A DNA stretch of 64,000 bases, taken from NCBI RefSeq assembly GCF_000313135.1, contig NW_004457453.1:181088-245087 (forward strand). The letters are read 5' to 3'. This document shows, in pieces, positions 1-13,751 of this stretch. The notes under the pieces were generated by a model. It had not been told where the DNA came from, searched no databases, and saw only the letters and a program-made list of their open reading frames with translations. This DNA is from Acanthamoeba castellanii str. Neff. Taxonomy: Eukaryota > Discosea > Longamoebia > Acanthamoebidae. Position numbers and translations under genes: made by a program. How positions within the stretch are numbered: position 1 is the first letter of the stretch; every line of letters begins with the position of its first letter.

Positions 1-1945
<1,945 letters not shown>

Positions 1946-2242
1946 GAGCTCTTCCTCCTCTTCTTCGCTCTCGCTCTCTCTCTCTCTCTCGCTCGCTCTC
2001 TCTTTTGCTCAACGGGCTTCGCTTGTCGTGTTGCCCAACAAAGAGAAGACCAAACAAACGCGGTGGTAGTTTTGATGTGTTCGGTTTGTTTATTGTTTTG
2101 GTGTGTGTTAGTGATAAAATGAGACGTATGTTACAGCGCTCTGCGTGCATGTGTGTTGGTGATGTGGGGGTGTGTTACAAAGGGGGAGAGAAAAGAAGAA
2201 GAATCAAAAATGAGGGGTGAGGGACGAAGCGGCATGGCTGCG

Positions 2243-3954
2243 TCAGGCAGAGAAGAAGGCGGAGGAGAAGAACAGGCTCAGCGCGCTACGTGATCGATGG
2301 GCGGAGCCGCTCGTGGTGGTGGGGGTGGAGGCGGTGCACGAGGTGAGGTCAAAACTGGGCTGCGATCCCGCCGGACACTCCACGCACTTGGTCTGATCGG
2401 CGCTCGGAATCGAGTCCGACGGACAGAATTGGCACGAACTCACATCACCCCCGCCATCCGACACCTGCGCGCACATCAACGACACATGACACACGCACCA
2501 CCGCACACACTCAAATGGTGAGCGAAGGGCCGTGGTGGTGGAGGGGAGGGAAGAGCGCGTACCTTGCCCTTGGGACACTGGGGACAGAGCGCGCGGCCAT
2601 CGGTGACGAAGTAGGTGCCGGCCGGACACGGCACGCACGCACCGCTCGACCCCACTTGCGTACCCGTCGGACAGCCTTTTACCACACACACACCACCGCA
2701 CACGCACACACATGTAACGCAACACGCGGTCAGGGCTCGCTCGAGCTGGGGTCGGCGTGTCGTGTTGCATGGTACGTACCGTAGGCAAAGAGTCCGCCGC
2801 TGGTGGAGTCGCTGATGAAGATGGTGCCGTCTTCGCCGAAGGCCATGCTCGAATAGTAGTGCTGGTCGCCGAACGGGGTCGTCCAGCTATCGATCGCGTC
2901 CACCGCATTGTACGCGTACAGATCTGGCGCACGACACGACACGACACACGGGTGAGCGAAGCTGGAATGCCACGTCAGCAAGCAAGAAGGGTACCTGATG
3001 TGGAGTCGACGACGTAGCCGCGACCGCCGGCGGTCGCGATTGGTGGCGATGACGCGTTGCCGTTGAGCTGCAGCACGCTCGTGAAATTCTGCAATTGGAT
3101 GTTGACCTGTGTCGCGTGTGCGATTGGTGGTGGTTAGGGTAGTGTCGACATCAAACACACCCAGGGCGAGCGCGGTACCCGCCACAGGTTGGCCTCGGGC
3201 TGGTACCCGCCCACGTAGACGTACTGGCTGTTGACGCCTGGATTCCCCACATTCCAATCAGAAACACCGCACACGCACACGCACACGCACACGCACACAC
3301 GATGACACATGCGCGTACTGACGGCCGGGATCTGCCACATGCCGATCCCTTCGGTGGTCGAGGAGAGCTTCAGTCGGTGCCGCACGCGGCCGCCGGCGTT
3401 GATGGTGAAGAGATAGAAGTCGCTGTGGGGCGTGTCGATGGTGGTCGTCTCGTTCGTAGTCTCGTTGACCAACAATGTCGTCTGGTGTGCGGTGGTGCGT
3501 GTGCGGTGGTGCGTGTGCGTGTGCGGTGGTGCGTGTGCGTGTGCGTGTGATGAATGGCGGTGAGACAGTGTCAAAACAAAACAAAAGATGTTGATGAGGC
3601 GTACCACGTTGTATTTATCCAGCGCAGGCACGAAGATGGTGCCATCATCGCCGATTGAAGCCGCATTTCCCTGATAAATAGGCAATAACGGGGCTCAGAA
3701 CACAGCACACGACACGACACGACAGGTTGTGCAGCGGCACAGCACGGTACCGTCATGTCGCAACCGAGGGTGTTGTTGCAGGTGAGGGGCGTGACCCACT
3801 TGAGGGTGGCATCGTCGATGAAGAGAGACAAGATATACTTTCGCTCGCATGTGAAGATGATGTCCGCGTTGTACAGCGAAATCGATGGCGCCACGCGGTA
3901 TACATTCTGGGAGCGCCAATCAAGAGTATTACAATCAGCATTTAGACAGACACA

Positions 3955-3993
<39 letters not shown>

Positions 3994-5576
3994 ACACACA
4001 CCACACACACAATACCTCGGTGTTGTTGGCCTGGATGTAGTAATTGTACTTCCAGGTGAGCTGTGGCCTGGTCCCATCAGCAAAGTAGTACAGTTGCTAC
4101 ACACACGTCACATAGTTTACATTCTTGTCAGTTTCCCGCGCCAGCACGCGTGTGTGCGGTGGAATGTGAAGCAGCCTTGCGTTTGGTAGTGCATACCCTG
4201 GAGTCGCCCATCACGACGGCCGACTCGTAGACGACCGGTTCGCTGATGCCCTGGAGCGAGAACGAGGCCGTGTAGCGCCAGGCCTCGGTGCCCGAGTCCG
4301 TGTAGAGCGCGTAGAAGACCGCTTTGGCCACCGAATTCGAGGCCACCACGTACAGCAGCTTCTCGTCCTCGCTCAACGTGACGCTGCCCTTGGCCACCAG
4401 GCCCGTGCTCTGTCACCGCACACACGACACGACACGACACGACCAACGACACACACGACACACACGACCAACGACACGACACGACCAACGACACGACACG
4501 ACACGTGAGTCGATTGTGGCTGGGCGCGGAGCATCGAGTGGGACTGGGGCTGGGGGGTACCGTGTCGAGGCCCAGAATCCAGCGCTTGGTGCCGTCGGGG
4601 AAGATGGCGACGATGCCCGAGTAGAGGGGAGCAACCGAGGTCGCGTACGTCGCGTAGACCGTCCCGTTGCTGTCCACTGCCGGCGTTCTGTTGGTTTTGT
4701 TGGCCACGATCAGTCAGGAGGAGGTCAGGCGCTGTGCACATGTGCGTTGCGTCCAGGCCGCACACACGCACACGCACACGCACACGCACACGCACACGCA
4801 CACGCACACGCAAAGTTCAGGGTCGCTCGGACGCCAGATCACAAGCACGCCACACAAATTTGCCAAAGAACTCCGTGGTATTTACGTAACATACGAGAGG
4901 CGATATGTCACCATACACCACATGTGATAAAACGCGACTACACAGATATTACCAAACAGATCTTTTTATCTACTACTTTATTTAATTATTTATCTGTTGA
5001 GAAATTTGATTGTTGGAAATATAAAAACAATAAAAATGGATAATGAGGAACACTTGTATTATCAATTTTTTAAAAAAAAATGAAAAAGAACGAAGACGAA
5101 GCTGAGATGGAAATGGAAAGTGAGATGGAGTACCCGAAGGTGTAGGGCGGGAGGTCGAGGTCGAGGTAGTCCGGGGAAGAGAGATTGGCGCTCCACTTGC
5201 GAAAGGAGTCGGACGGGGGCGGGGTCCTGATGTAGGGGTAGGACAGGCGGCCCTGTCGCGCGCTGTTGCCCTGGAGGGTGGGCCAGTAGGCGCTGCAGGT
5301 CGGGGTCAGGAGGGCCACGACGAGCAGCGCCATCGTCGCAACGTAGAGCAGGAGGGGCCAAGAAGGAGATGAAGAAGAAGAAGAAGGAGAAGATGATGAA
5401 TGGAAGGAGAGGAGGAATCGAGTAGGAGGAGATGATCGCGATGACGACAATAGAGAAGTAGTAGAAGAAGGCGGAGATAAGTCTGATGATAATCGAAGGG
5501 GGCGAATATTGAGATTGCGTGGTCGCCTCCCCTCTCCATCATCGAGCTCGATGTCGTTGTTCGTTGTCTGTTCCAT
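2243..5576 (-). CDS. Single-pass or secreted PQQ-like beta-propeller protein with Cys-rich C-terminus
   Basis: Twelve exons join in frame: 5134-5576, 4561-4687, 4197-4409, 4016-4096, 3751-3906, 3605-3670, 3319-3481, 3179-3237, 2995-3106, 2780-2923, 2563-2675 and 2243-2464. The first roughly 90 residues are Ser-rich and end in a hydrophobic segment (LLLYVATMALLVVALL), which is a signal anchor or late signal peptide. Repeated blades of the type DSNGTVYATY, GDDGTIFVPALD and GEDGTIFISD follow, as in PQQ-like/quinoprotein propellers. The C-terminus carries CxxC-rich modules (PCPAGTYF, ECPAGSQ) like GCC2/GCC3 or ephrin-receptor-type repeats, then a Ser/Thr stretch and a hydrophobic end that could be a GPI-anchor signal. 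No catalytic residues were recognised. Extracellular binding is an inference. The family name is not certain; the gene structure is well supported. Confidence 0.82.
3957..4012. repeat. (AC)n microsatellite in propeller-gene intron
   Basis: About 25 AC dinucleotides with two single-base interruptions lie between exons ending at 4016 and starting at 3906 of the minus-strand gene. Confidence 0.95.
4424..4505. repeat. ACACGACACG / CCAACG simple repeat, intronic
   Basis: Irregular mixture of ACACG pentamers and CCAACGACA units in the intron between exons 4409 and 4561. Similar sequence recurs at 43980-44040 in the MFS gene. Confidence 0.9.
4761..4812. repeat. (CACACG)n microsatellite in first intron of the propeller gene
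   Basis: Eight to nine CACACG hexamers lie next to an AT-rich 200-base block (4855-5080). Both sit within the 446-base first intron (4688-5133). Confidence 0.93.
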
Positions 5577-6055
5577 GCATGTGTGGATGTGGTAATAGAT
5601 ATATCTGCTACGCGCTCCTTTGGGGCGGGGTACTACTACTCGAGCAGATGATACCGAACATCAAACCGGACGGTCGTCTCGGTTCGCTTTCGTTTCGTTC
5701 TTTCTCTAACAATCTCTCTTTCTCTCTCCTTCGTATCGAGTTCGCTTTGCCTCGAGCCGGTTCCTTCACCACGCGACACTAAAAGAAAGAAATAAATAAA
5801 AAGATGAAAATGTTGTGGCGTTGCCGTGTGGCCCGCGGAAGTGGTCCGTGCACTCAGACTCCGGCCACAGGCGAACAAGAACAACCAACCCCAGCTCAGA
5901 CCTCGGGAGGAGTTGTTGGGTCGTACGACTGTGCTCGTCTACTTTGCTGTCGGCCGACCAGCACAACATGACAAGACGCGACACGCGCGCTCATGTGCGA
6001 CGGCCAGACGTCAGGCAGCGTCAGTGACGGTCATCTCCCGCCGCGCAGTGGTCGA
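5577..6055. other. Intergenic: 5' flank of propeller gene, 3' flank of F-box gene
   Basis: No coding sequence is convincing here. The stretch contains pyrimidine-rich runs (about 5680-5740) that would be purine-rich on the transcribed minus strand, and a short AT-rich patch near 5780-5815. Confidence 0.6.
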
Positions 6056-8499
6056 TCACTGCAGGGCGCACTGGCGCGGGCGCCGGGCCGGAGGTTTGTA
6101 GGGAACGGGCGGCAGGGCGAGCTCGTCGTAGACGCCCGGGCCGGCCCCTGCTCGGCCTTGGGCCAGCTCCGCGAGCCGCAGCCGGGCCAGCTGCTCCTGC
6201 TCCTGCTCCTGCCCCTCGCCGCCGGGCCATATCATGAACGCACCACCCCTGCACCAACCACCACCACCATCCATTATAAGTTCAAAATGCCATCTTCTTC
6301 ATCTTCATCTTCATCTTCTTCATCTTCACGAAGAGTTTGGGGGGGGGCGTGAGGTACCAGCGCACGTCGCCCCAGGTGCCGGCGAGGCCGTTGCTGTTGA
6401 GCTTGCCGCGGTAGGTCCACACGACGGCGGTGCGTCTCTCGTAGCTCTTGCTGAAGGTGACCAGGCCCGTGGCGAACTGGGCCTGGCCCCGGACCACGAA
6501 GCTGCCCACGTCGTCCGCGCCCTGCCCCGCCAGCAGGCCGTCTGGTTTTGAAACACGACACGACACGACACACGACACACACGACACAAACATAACACGA
6601 CACGACACGCGCAGAATCAGCGTTGATCGGCTCCTTAGGAGGAAGCGCTTCCTCACGTTCCTCGCACCTTCGTTCGCGACCAAGTAGAGGCGCATCTCCG
6701 GATCGGCGGTGGCGTCGGGGTAGAAATAGAACCCGCGCCACCACCCTGCGCATCACCGCGAAAGAGAGGTGAGCGTGTGTCGCGCGCGACGTGCGCGTCG
6801 TATGTGGCGTAGCGCCGCTGGATTAGAGTGTTGGAGGGGGGGAGGGGAAGGGGGGAAGGCGCACCGGAAAGCATGCGGCAGAGCTCGCTGCGCTGCTGGT
6901 CGTCCAAGAGGGCCGAGGCCTCCAGCTGTGCGCTCTCAGATTCCTCGAACGTTTCGAGCGGAAGCAGCGAAGGGGCGATCTTGATGTTGTTGCCTGCCAC
7001 AACCGCACACACAGCGCACGCACGCACACGACACACAACACACACGACACACACGACACACCACGCAACACGATGTTTAGGCAGAGAACTGGACCCCCCC
7101 CGGGAGGGGGGTGAATGGGCAAGCCGGTGGTACAGGGGTGGGTCTGGCGAAGGGCGAGACTGGCGAAGAAGTACGAGACGGCCATGCTCATCCCGATGCT
7201 GCTGCTGAACTGCCGCTTCCACATGGCCTTGATCTGGGGCTGGTCGATCACGAACTGCTCCCGCAGAGGCTCGCCAAACGCAACGTCTGCGTTGCCCGCA
7301 TGTCACCACGTGGTGAGCTCTCTCATACATACACCTAGCCGTCTTCGTTTCGCTACTGCCTTCGCTTTCGTCGTCTTCGTCTTCGTATTTGTCTTCGTCT
7401 TCGTTTTCACTGGTGCTGGGGGGGGGAGCAGTGGCTACCATCGAACGCAAGGTAGGCGAGGGCTGTGTAGACGAGCCTGACCGCGGGCGATGGTCGCTTC
7501 TTGGCGGGTTCCAGCGCCTTGAGAAGGCCGTTCATTAGAGCCAGACCCAGCAGCCTGATCTTAATGGATTCCTCTGTTCACCATGACCAACACACACCAT
7601 CGCACACGCATTCGTTTACGTCGGCCTTGATGGTGTCAATGGTGGGGAGGGGAGTGTACGTACCGGCGTGTTCGGCGAGAATGATGACCAGCTCGGCCAA
7701 GTGGTCGAAGCGCGTGCGTGGATCGCTCGCAGGCTCCTTGGCCTCGGCCACGAGAGCCACCCACCGCAGGCTCTGCTCGCGCCTCGCCACCGCCAGCCGC
7801 CACGCCCCTGCCCCAAGGAAAAGAACGAAAGAGAGAACGAAAGAGAAAGAGAAAGAGAAGGAAAGAGCCATGCAGAGATTGATGGCGTCACGCACGAGGC
7901 CCCGGTCATTGCGCTGTTGTGAATGAACATCACGAATGTTGCATCGAAGAAGAAGAAGAAGAAGGAGAAGAAGGTGGTGATGGTGGTGCATGCCTTCTTG
8001 GCGGGCGAGGCCCGGGTGGAGTGTTTGGCCCGGCCACATGCGTCGGTAGATGGCGTGCCAGAGGCCGTCGTCGTGGGCCAACCCGGCGAAGGCCTGGTGC
8101 GCCGCTCCCAGTGCCCTCACGTCCGCCTGCTCTCCCGCCCGCGAGCAGTCAGAAACCTCAGAATTAATAATAATTGATTTTATTTGTTTTTTTTGTTAAT
8201 TATTTTTATTAAATTGTATTAAATTTAAATTTAAATCTCTGTATTGCCTGGCATCAATCTGCAGAGCCGTTGTGAAAAATGATGTGAAATCTGGGAATGA
8301 TGATGAATTCGCGTACCGGGTCGAGGTGGTGCGCGATGTGCCATAGGACCTCCGGCGGCAGGGCCGTCAGCTCGACCGGCAGCCCGGAAGCACCGTTCGG
8401 TGTTGGTGGTGGACGACCGTCGGCCCTTGTGTCGTGGTGGCCACCGCCGTCCACCCGGCGGCGCTGCCGGCGGAAGGCCGCCGCGGGCGGCGAATCCAT
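6056..8499 (-). CDS. F-box domain protein
   Basis: The N-terminus carries an F-box split by an intron: exon 8317-8499 encodes ELTALPPEVLWHIAHHLDP, and the next exon from 8126 continues ADVRALGAAHQAFAGLAHDD and LWHAIYRRMWPG. F-boxes bind Skp1 and recruit substrates to SCF ubiquitin ligases. Downstream exons encode a helical region (DDQQRSELCRMLSG) and a beta-rich C-terminal domain with GADDVGSFVVRG, YRGKLNSNGLAGTWGD and FMIWPGG. These G/W repeats resemble a module that often follows F-boxes in protists. Acceptor and donor edges between about 7600 and 8000 are uncertain because a Phe/Ser-rich open stretch there could be exon or intron. The start chosen is the ATG at 8497-8499; an in-frame upstream ATG near 8571 is possible. 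A divergent coiled-coil gene begins only 182 bases away. Confidence 0.78.
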
Positions 8500-8681
8500 A
8501 AACCAAGGTACTACTACGCGTACGTTTCGGTGCCGTCGAGTTCGCGGGCGTCGGCTGACGTGGTGGCGCATACCAACCGGAGTTGCTTCTGCATTCTCGT
8601 TATTTAATGATTTTTTTAAAAAATAAACTAAAATAACGACGTCGCTGATCTGGAAGTGATTGGCCAGAGAGAGAAAAGAGA

Positions 8682-11196
8682 ATGATGAGCGAGGACCACG
8701 AGCGACTGCGCCTACTGGAGGCAGGGCGCAAGGTACGTTGGGGATGATGGATCGAGGAAATAAGCATCTATGCCTGGACCAAGCAAGAATCGCAACAGAG
8801 ATTCTCGCATTCGAACCAGGTGATTAATGTGACCCAACACCACCACGCAGTTGCTGGAACAGAGGAAGCTCAGCAAACCCCCTCTGCCTCAGAATGCCTC
8901 TACAAAGTGCGCCCCCTCCCAAAAAAAAACAAACAATCTCTACAAACCACTACTTGCTCTGTAGTCCTTCACCATCTCCATCTCCTCCACCATCACCCAT
9001 TCAACACCATCTCTTTACAACCGCGCTACTTGGTTTTATTGTTAATTAAATGCCAATGCCTGACACGTGTCGTGTGGTGTCCAGACCGCCCGAAGGCGCA
9101 CCACCCGCGGCTCACCCCACCGCCAACGGCCACTCGGCCGCCCACTCCAACGGCACCACCGCCCACGCCGTACCCACCACTTCCTACTCAACCCTCGCCG
9201 TCGTGACACTCATCACGCGTGTGTCGTGTCGCGCGTGTCGCGCGTGTCGCGTGTGTCGCGTGTGCGGTGAAATCGTAGGGCGAGGCCGAAGCGGTGCGGT
9301 TCCGATACAAGCTGCAGGCGCAGAGCGCGCGGGTCGAGGCGCTGCTGCAGGAGAAGCACGCACTCGAGGCGCGGGTCGAGGCCGCCGAGGCCCAGCTCGC
9401 CGCCGGGCGCCAGCGGCTCGAGGCCGCCGACGATCGCGATCGCGCCCAGGCCCGCGCCGCGGCCGAGCTCGCCGAGCAGCTCGACGACGAGCGCGACCGG
9501 GCGCGGGCGCAGGGCGAGGCCATGGCCCAGATGGTGTCGCGGCTGCAGGTGCAGCTGGTCGAGGAGCAGACGGCCAACGAGCGGCTGCGGCGCGAGCGCG
9601 AGCGGTGGCGGCGGCTCGATGAGACGGCGGCGGGACTCGAAGCCGCGACGGCCGAGCTGCAGCGCGAGAAGGGCGAGCTGCTGGGCGACGCGCTCGAGCT
9701 GCGTGAGCGGGTGCGCGAGCTCGAGGCCGCCAACGCGCGGCTGGCGGACGAGGTCGCGCAGCTGCGGGCGAGCCGCGACGAGGGCGACGCGGCGCGGGCC
9801 GATCGGGCGCGCGGGCTCGAGGAGCAGCTGCGCGAGCACCGACGCGAGCACGAGGCCGAGCTCAACGCGCTCAACCTCCTGCTCCGCGAGCAGATCGACA
9901 ACGTCAAGCGCATCGCCGCCGAGAAGCGCAGCCTCGAAGCCCAGCGCGAGCACGATCTGGAGCAGATCGAGCAGCTCATGGAAGAGAGGCGGTGCGTCGT
10001 GCGTGCGTGCGGTGCGTGCGTGCGTGTGTGTGTGTGTGCGGTGCGTGTGCGGTAGTGAGTGCGATTGCTGACGTCAGCTTCTTAAAAGGGAGCTGATGGG
10101 GCGGGCGGACAAGAAGAGCGAGAAGCTGACGACGGGGCTGGAGGAGCTGGAGCGGGAGCTGCAGGCGACGCGCGAGCAGCTGAAGGCCCGCGAGCGCGAG
10201 GCGGCGGCCGAGGCCGCCCAGGCCTGGCGGGCCGAGCGGGCCGAGCTCGTGCGGGAGCTCGACAGCGTCAAGACCCGCTTCGCCCGCACCCAGCGGGTCG
10301 AGCGCGCCAAATTCCTCGAATTCTATCGCGTCATCCAGGAGCTCCGCGACGAGAACGAACAGCTCAAGGCCCAGAGCGGCGGCGGCGGCGGCGGCGGTGG
10401 CGGTGGTGAGGCCCAGCGACGGCTGGCGGACGAGAACGAGAAGCAGGCGAAGCGGATCCGGGAGCAGCGGGACTTCATCGAGGAGCTGATGCAGAGCAAG
10501 GCCAAGCTCATGGATCAGGTGAGCGGCGAGGTCAAGCGCAACGCGGCGCTGTCGCGCGAGAACGCCGTCCTCCACGACACCATCCGCCAGCAGCTCAGCT
10601 TCATCGAAAACAACCACAACGGCGCCGGCGGCGGCGCCAGCTCCAGCCCCACCACGGCCAGCGCCGGTGTGGGCCACGATCACCACCAGCAGCACATGCC
10701 GCAGTCGCGGCCGGCGGTCGCCAGTCCCAGCCGCGCGGCGCCAGAGGAGTGGCCGGCGCAGCCAACAACGCCAACAACGACGGAGCAGCAGAGCCAACCG
10801 ATCGCGCAGGAGCAGGAGCAGGCACCGGAACAGCGACAACCACGACCGGTGGAGCAGCCATCGACGACGACGACGACGGTGGTGGTTTCGTCATCGCCGC
10901 AGCGGCCAGCAGCAGTTTTTCCTCCTTTGTCGCACGACAGCCCGGCCAGCCCAAGCATGCGGAGAGACCCGCCTGGCGGCGGCAGCGGCGTGGCACAGCA
11001 CCAGGCCGACGCGAAGGCGAACGGCGTGCTCGCCTACAACAACATCAAGGCGGAGGAGGAGGCGGTGAAGGCGGCGGCAGTGGCGGAGGAGAGGCCACCG
11101 GTGGTTCCGGCGTCACGAGGCGGCTGGTTCTCCTACGTGACCGGAGCCAAGAAGGTGGAGTCACCCAAGAAGACATCGGCTGAGTTTGTCCTCTAA
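8682..11196 (+). CDS. Long coiled-coil protein of unknown function
   Basis: Exon 1 (8682-8732) starts with two adjacent ATGs. Short exons follow near 8851-8911 and 9086-9205. Two large coiled-coil exons come next, about 9280-9998 and 10089-11196, the junction restoring EERRELMGR. Roughly residues 90-450 are almost pure heptad-repeat helix rich in Arg, Glu, Ala and Leu (for example RVEALLQEKHALEARVEAAE). The helix is broken by a Gly10 tract (10379-10408), resumes, and ends in a disordered Gln/Pro/Ser/Thr-rich tail. The final 30 residues contain GGWFSYVTGAKK, a conserved-looking cap. It is golgin- or myosin-tail-like in appearance, but no diagnostic domain such as GRIP, TATA-binding or motor is visible, so function is left open. 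Confidence 0.85.
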
Positions 11197-11381
11197 TACA
11201 ACAGCTCTACACTCTCCACAAGCTTTCATTGTTCACTCTCATGTCTTCTTGACCACTACAACAAACACACTCCTGATGTTGGGAAACATGTAAAAGCTTG
11301 CTGGGTTCAGTCTCAAAAATCTGTTGTGTCTTTCATTGACCTCTGTGCTGCTGAGTAGTTGTTACACGTGATGTGCCCGCC
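11197..11381. other. Convergent 3' ends, CpG-free spacer
   Basis: The tail-to-tail spacer between the coiled-coil gene (+) and the syntaxin gene (-) has no CpG from 11179 to 11366 and a base composition unlike the flanking exons. No gene is seen in it. Confidence 0.6.
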
Positions 11382-13230
11382 TTACATGAAGAAAACGACA
11401 AAGAGCACAATGAAGACGATGAGCACCAAGAATATCTTGGCAATGAGCCACCTGTTGCCGCTGATGCCGTGGAGGTACTTCAACAGCTGCTCTTGCGCGT
11501 TCGACGCGTTGGCATTGCTCTGTTGTAAAGTAGTGGTGTGTGCCGTGTCGTGTCGTCTGTGCATCAGTTCGTGTCCCTTGAAAGCTTAAATAAAAAGGAA
11601 AGCGCACCTCGTTGATGTTGGCGTCGATTCTCTGCATCATCTCGCCCTGTTCCGCCACGATGGTGGCCAATTGCGTGAAGATGCCCTGTTCGCCCGCACG
11701 CACGTGAGTGGAGGGGGAAACAACAACAACAGCAACCATAACACAACCAACACAACACAACACAACACAACCAAAGTGAGAGTGACGCGCACCTGGAGCT
11801 CGATGATGGTCTGTCCGATGTTCTCGACGGCCTGCGTTCTGCTTCGAATGTACGAGTCCTGCACTGTCAGCAGCGTTTGCTTCTGCTGCTGTTGCTGCAT
11901 GCCCATCATTGCGCCCGATGGCTTTGGGTTGACCACACGACGGACACACGACACGCACGACACACGCAAACGGGTGAGTTTGAGCACTCGGCCAGAAAAT
12001 GACGAACGCGCAATTGATCATTGCAGTGAACGCACTTCGTCGGGCAGGTTGATCGTCACGTCCCCATTTCCGCCGTTGGTAGCGTGCAATCTGCAGCACG
12101 GGATCGTGCCAAGACCCGAACATGAGTCGTCGTGTGCGTGTGCGGTGCGTGTGCGGTGTGCGTGTGCGGTGGTGCGTGTGCGGTGGTGCGTGTGCGTGTG
12201 CGGTGGTGCGTGTGCGTGTGCGTGTGCGGTGAGTACCCGTTGGGGAAGGCTCGTGGAGGCCTGGCCGCTTCGTGGTGGCTCTTGCCCTTGACGGGCGTGA
12301 GAGGGCCGCCTGTGAATTTTTGCCTCTTCTCCTGCTGGATCTTCAAATTCTGTAGACGCACACACAACACACACAACACACACGGTCAGGCCACCGCATC
12401 CTCAACTTCAACAAGTTTCACACAGCACACACCACACACACTCACCGCACACACCGCACATGACACGCGCACAGCACGCGGGCGTACCTCGGTTCTGGTC
12501 TCGAGCACTTTCTGGAATCGTTTCGTGGTGTTGGCCAGCTCGGACTTGAGAGAGCCCACGACGCCCAGCGCGTGGGTCTCGGTTTGTTTGTTCTTGCGCA
12601 GCGTCTTCTGTGTCTTGACGTAGTTCTGGAGCGCTTCGATTTGAGTGTTGAGCGTTGTGATGTCCTGCACTCGTTCGCACACGATACACGACACACGACA
12701 CAACACAACACAACACGACACACACAACACACGGGGCACACACGCCGAGCGACGAGCGGTGAGCCTTGACGCGTCCAAGAGGGAAAAAGAAATTTCGAGA
12801 TGAAAGTAGAAGTAGAGGGAGGATGAGGATGGGGATGGGGAAGAGGGTAGAGGAAGTACCTGCTTGATGACGTGGGTGAGCTGGTGGATCTCCATGGTCT
12901 TGTCGTCGAAGAGGGAAGTGTTCTTGGCAACTGGCATCACGAATGAATGAATTAAAAATAAATAAATAAAATGTTGTATAAATTGAAAATGATGACCAAT
13001 TGGCTTGGGAGAGATGAACCAAACGTACGTTTGGTGAGGTTGGCAAGCTTCTGGGCAGTGTCGTGGATTTGTCGTCCGAGTTGCGAGGCGGCAACCGTGA
13101 ATTGTGACTTGGGCACCGAAGAGGCCACGCCATCAGCATGCGCCAGCAGTGGTCGCTTCGTCATCTTCTTTTGCTGCCTCATCGAATCCACGATCTGGGC
13201 GAATTCCAACGTCCTATCCTTCCACGACAT
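11382..13230 (-). CDS. STX5: Syntaxin 5 / Sed5-type Qa-SNARE
   Basis: This t-SNARE mediates ER-to-Golgi and intra-Golgi vesicle fusion. The N-terminus RDRTLEF-type start (WKDRTLEFAQIVDSM), then SQFTVAASQLGRQI and SLFDDKTMEIHQLTHVIKQ, matches the syntaxin-5 Habc region, including the FDD segment and the following DI-LN helix. The SNARE helix reads QDSYIRSRTQAVENIGQTI, then FTQLATIVAEQGEMMQRID, with the zero-layer Gln in AEQGE. It ends in a tail anchor (WLIAKIFLVLIVFIVLFVVFFM) immediately before TAA at 11382-11384. The start ATG is at 13228-13230. Introns contain CACACG/ACACGAC repeats and one 12780-12860 pyrimidine block. Identification is strong through four independent segments; individual exon edges were not all fixed. 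Confidence 0.93.
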
Positions 13231-13751
13231 CTTGTAGTACCTCTTTGTGTGTGCGTTCGCGGGCGCGAGTGCGAATTTGTTCGATTAATGCAGCAAAATT
13301 GGGATTGATATCGAGTCGTTTCGCGTTGTCGCTTCCCTCCTTCTTCTCTTTCTTCTATGCGTGTGATGGATGTCCTCGTTGTCGAATCGACTCTCAAGAG
13401 ATTGCCTGGATGGTGATCGTTGACAGCTTCGCGCAGCAACTTCTCTTTGGTGTGATTTCTCCTCTGCTCCGCTCATACTTCCCTCCTGACGTGGCAGCGT
13501 CGAGCGGCAGAAATTTCAACCACAAACTGGCCCAGCGAGACAGAAGAAGATGAACAGGAACCAAGCGACAAGATGAAGATGAAGCTTCGTGCTGCAGGGC
13601 GGCTAATGAAACAGATTTATTTGACACCTGAGCAGTAGAATATGATATCATATAGAGACATGTTGCTGGTGCGCGAAGGAGCTCTTGAGAGAGAGACGCA
13701 CACTTCACGCCCGCACGACGATGACAGACAACAAGAGTTGGAGTTGCTCAC
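13231..13751. other. Intergenic between syntaxin 5 start and epimerase-like stop
   Basis: About 520 bases. Short open frames on both strands lack codon structure. An AATAAA-type signal for the minus-strand epimerase gene (read as TTTATT on the plus strand) lies near 13616-13622. No gene is supported. Confidence 0.55.

Noticed and set aside
7499..8120. Plus-strand open frames opposite the F-box gene
   Set aside because: High GC leaves both strands open; only the minus strand shows an F-box and splice-consistent exons.
9188..9979. Two long minus-strand frames (Ser/Arg-rich and Leu-rich) opposite the coiled coil
   Set aside because: They are antisense shadows of the Ala/Glu/Arg-rich helix; they have no splice continuity or domain.
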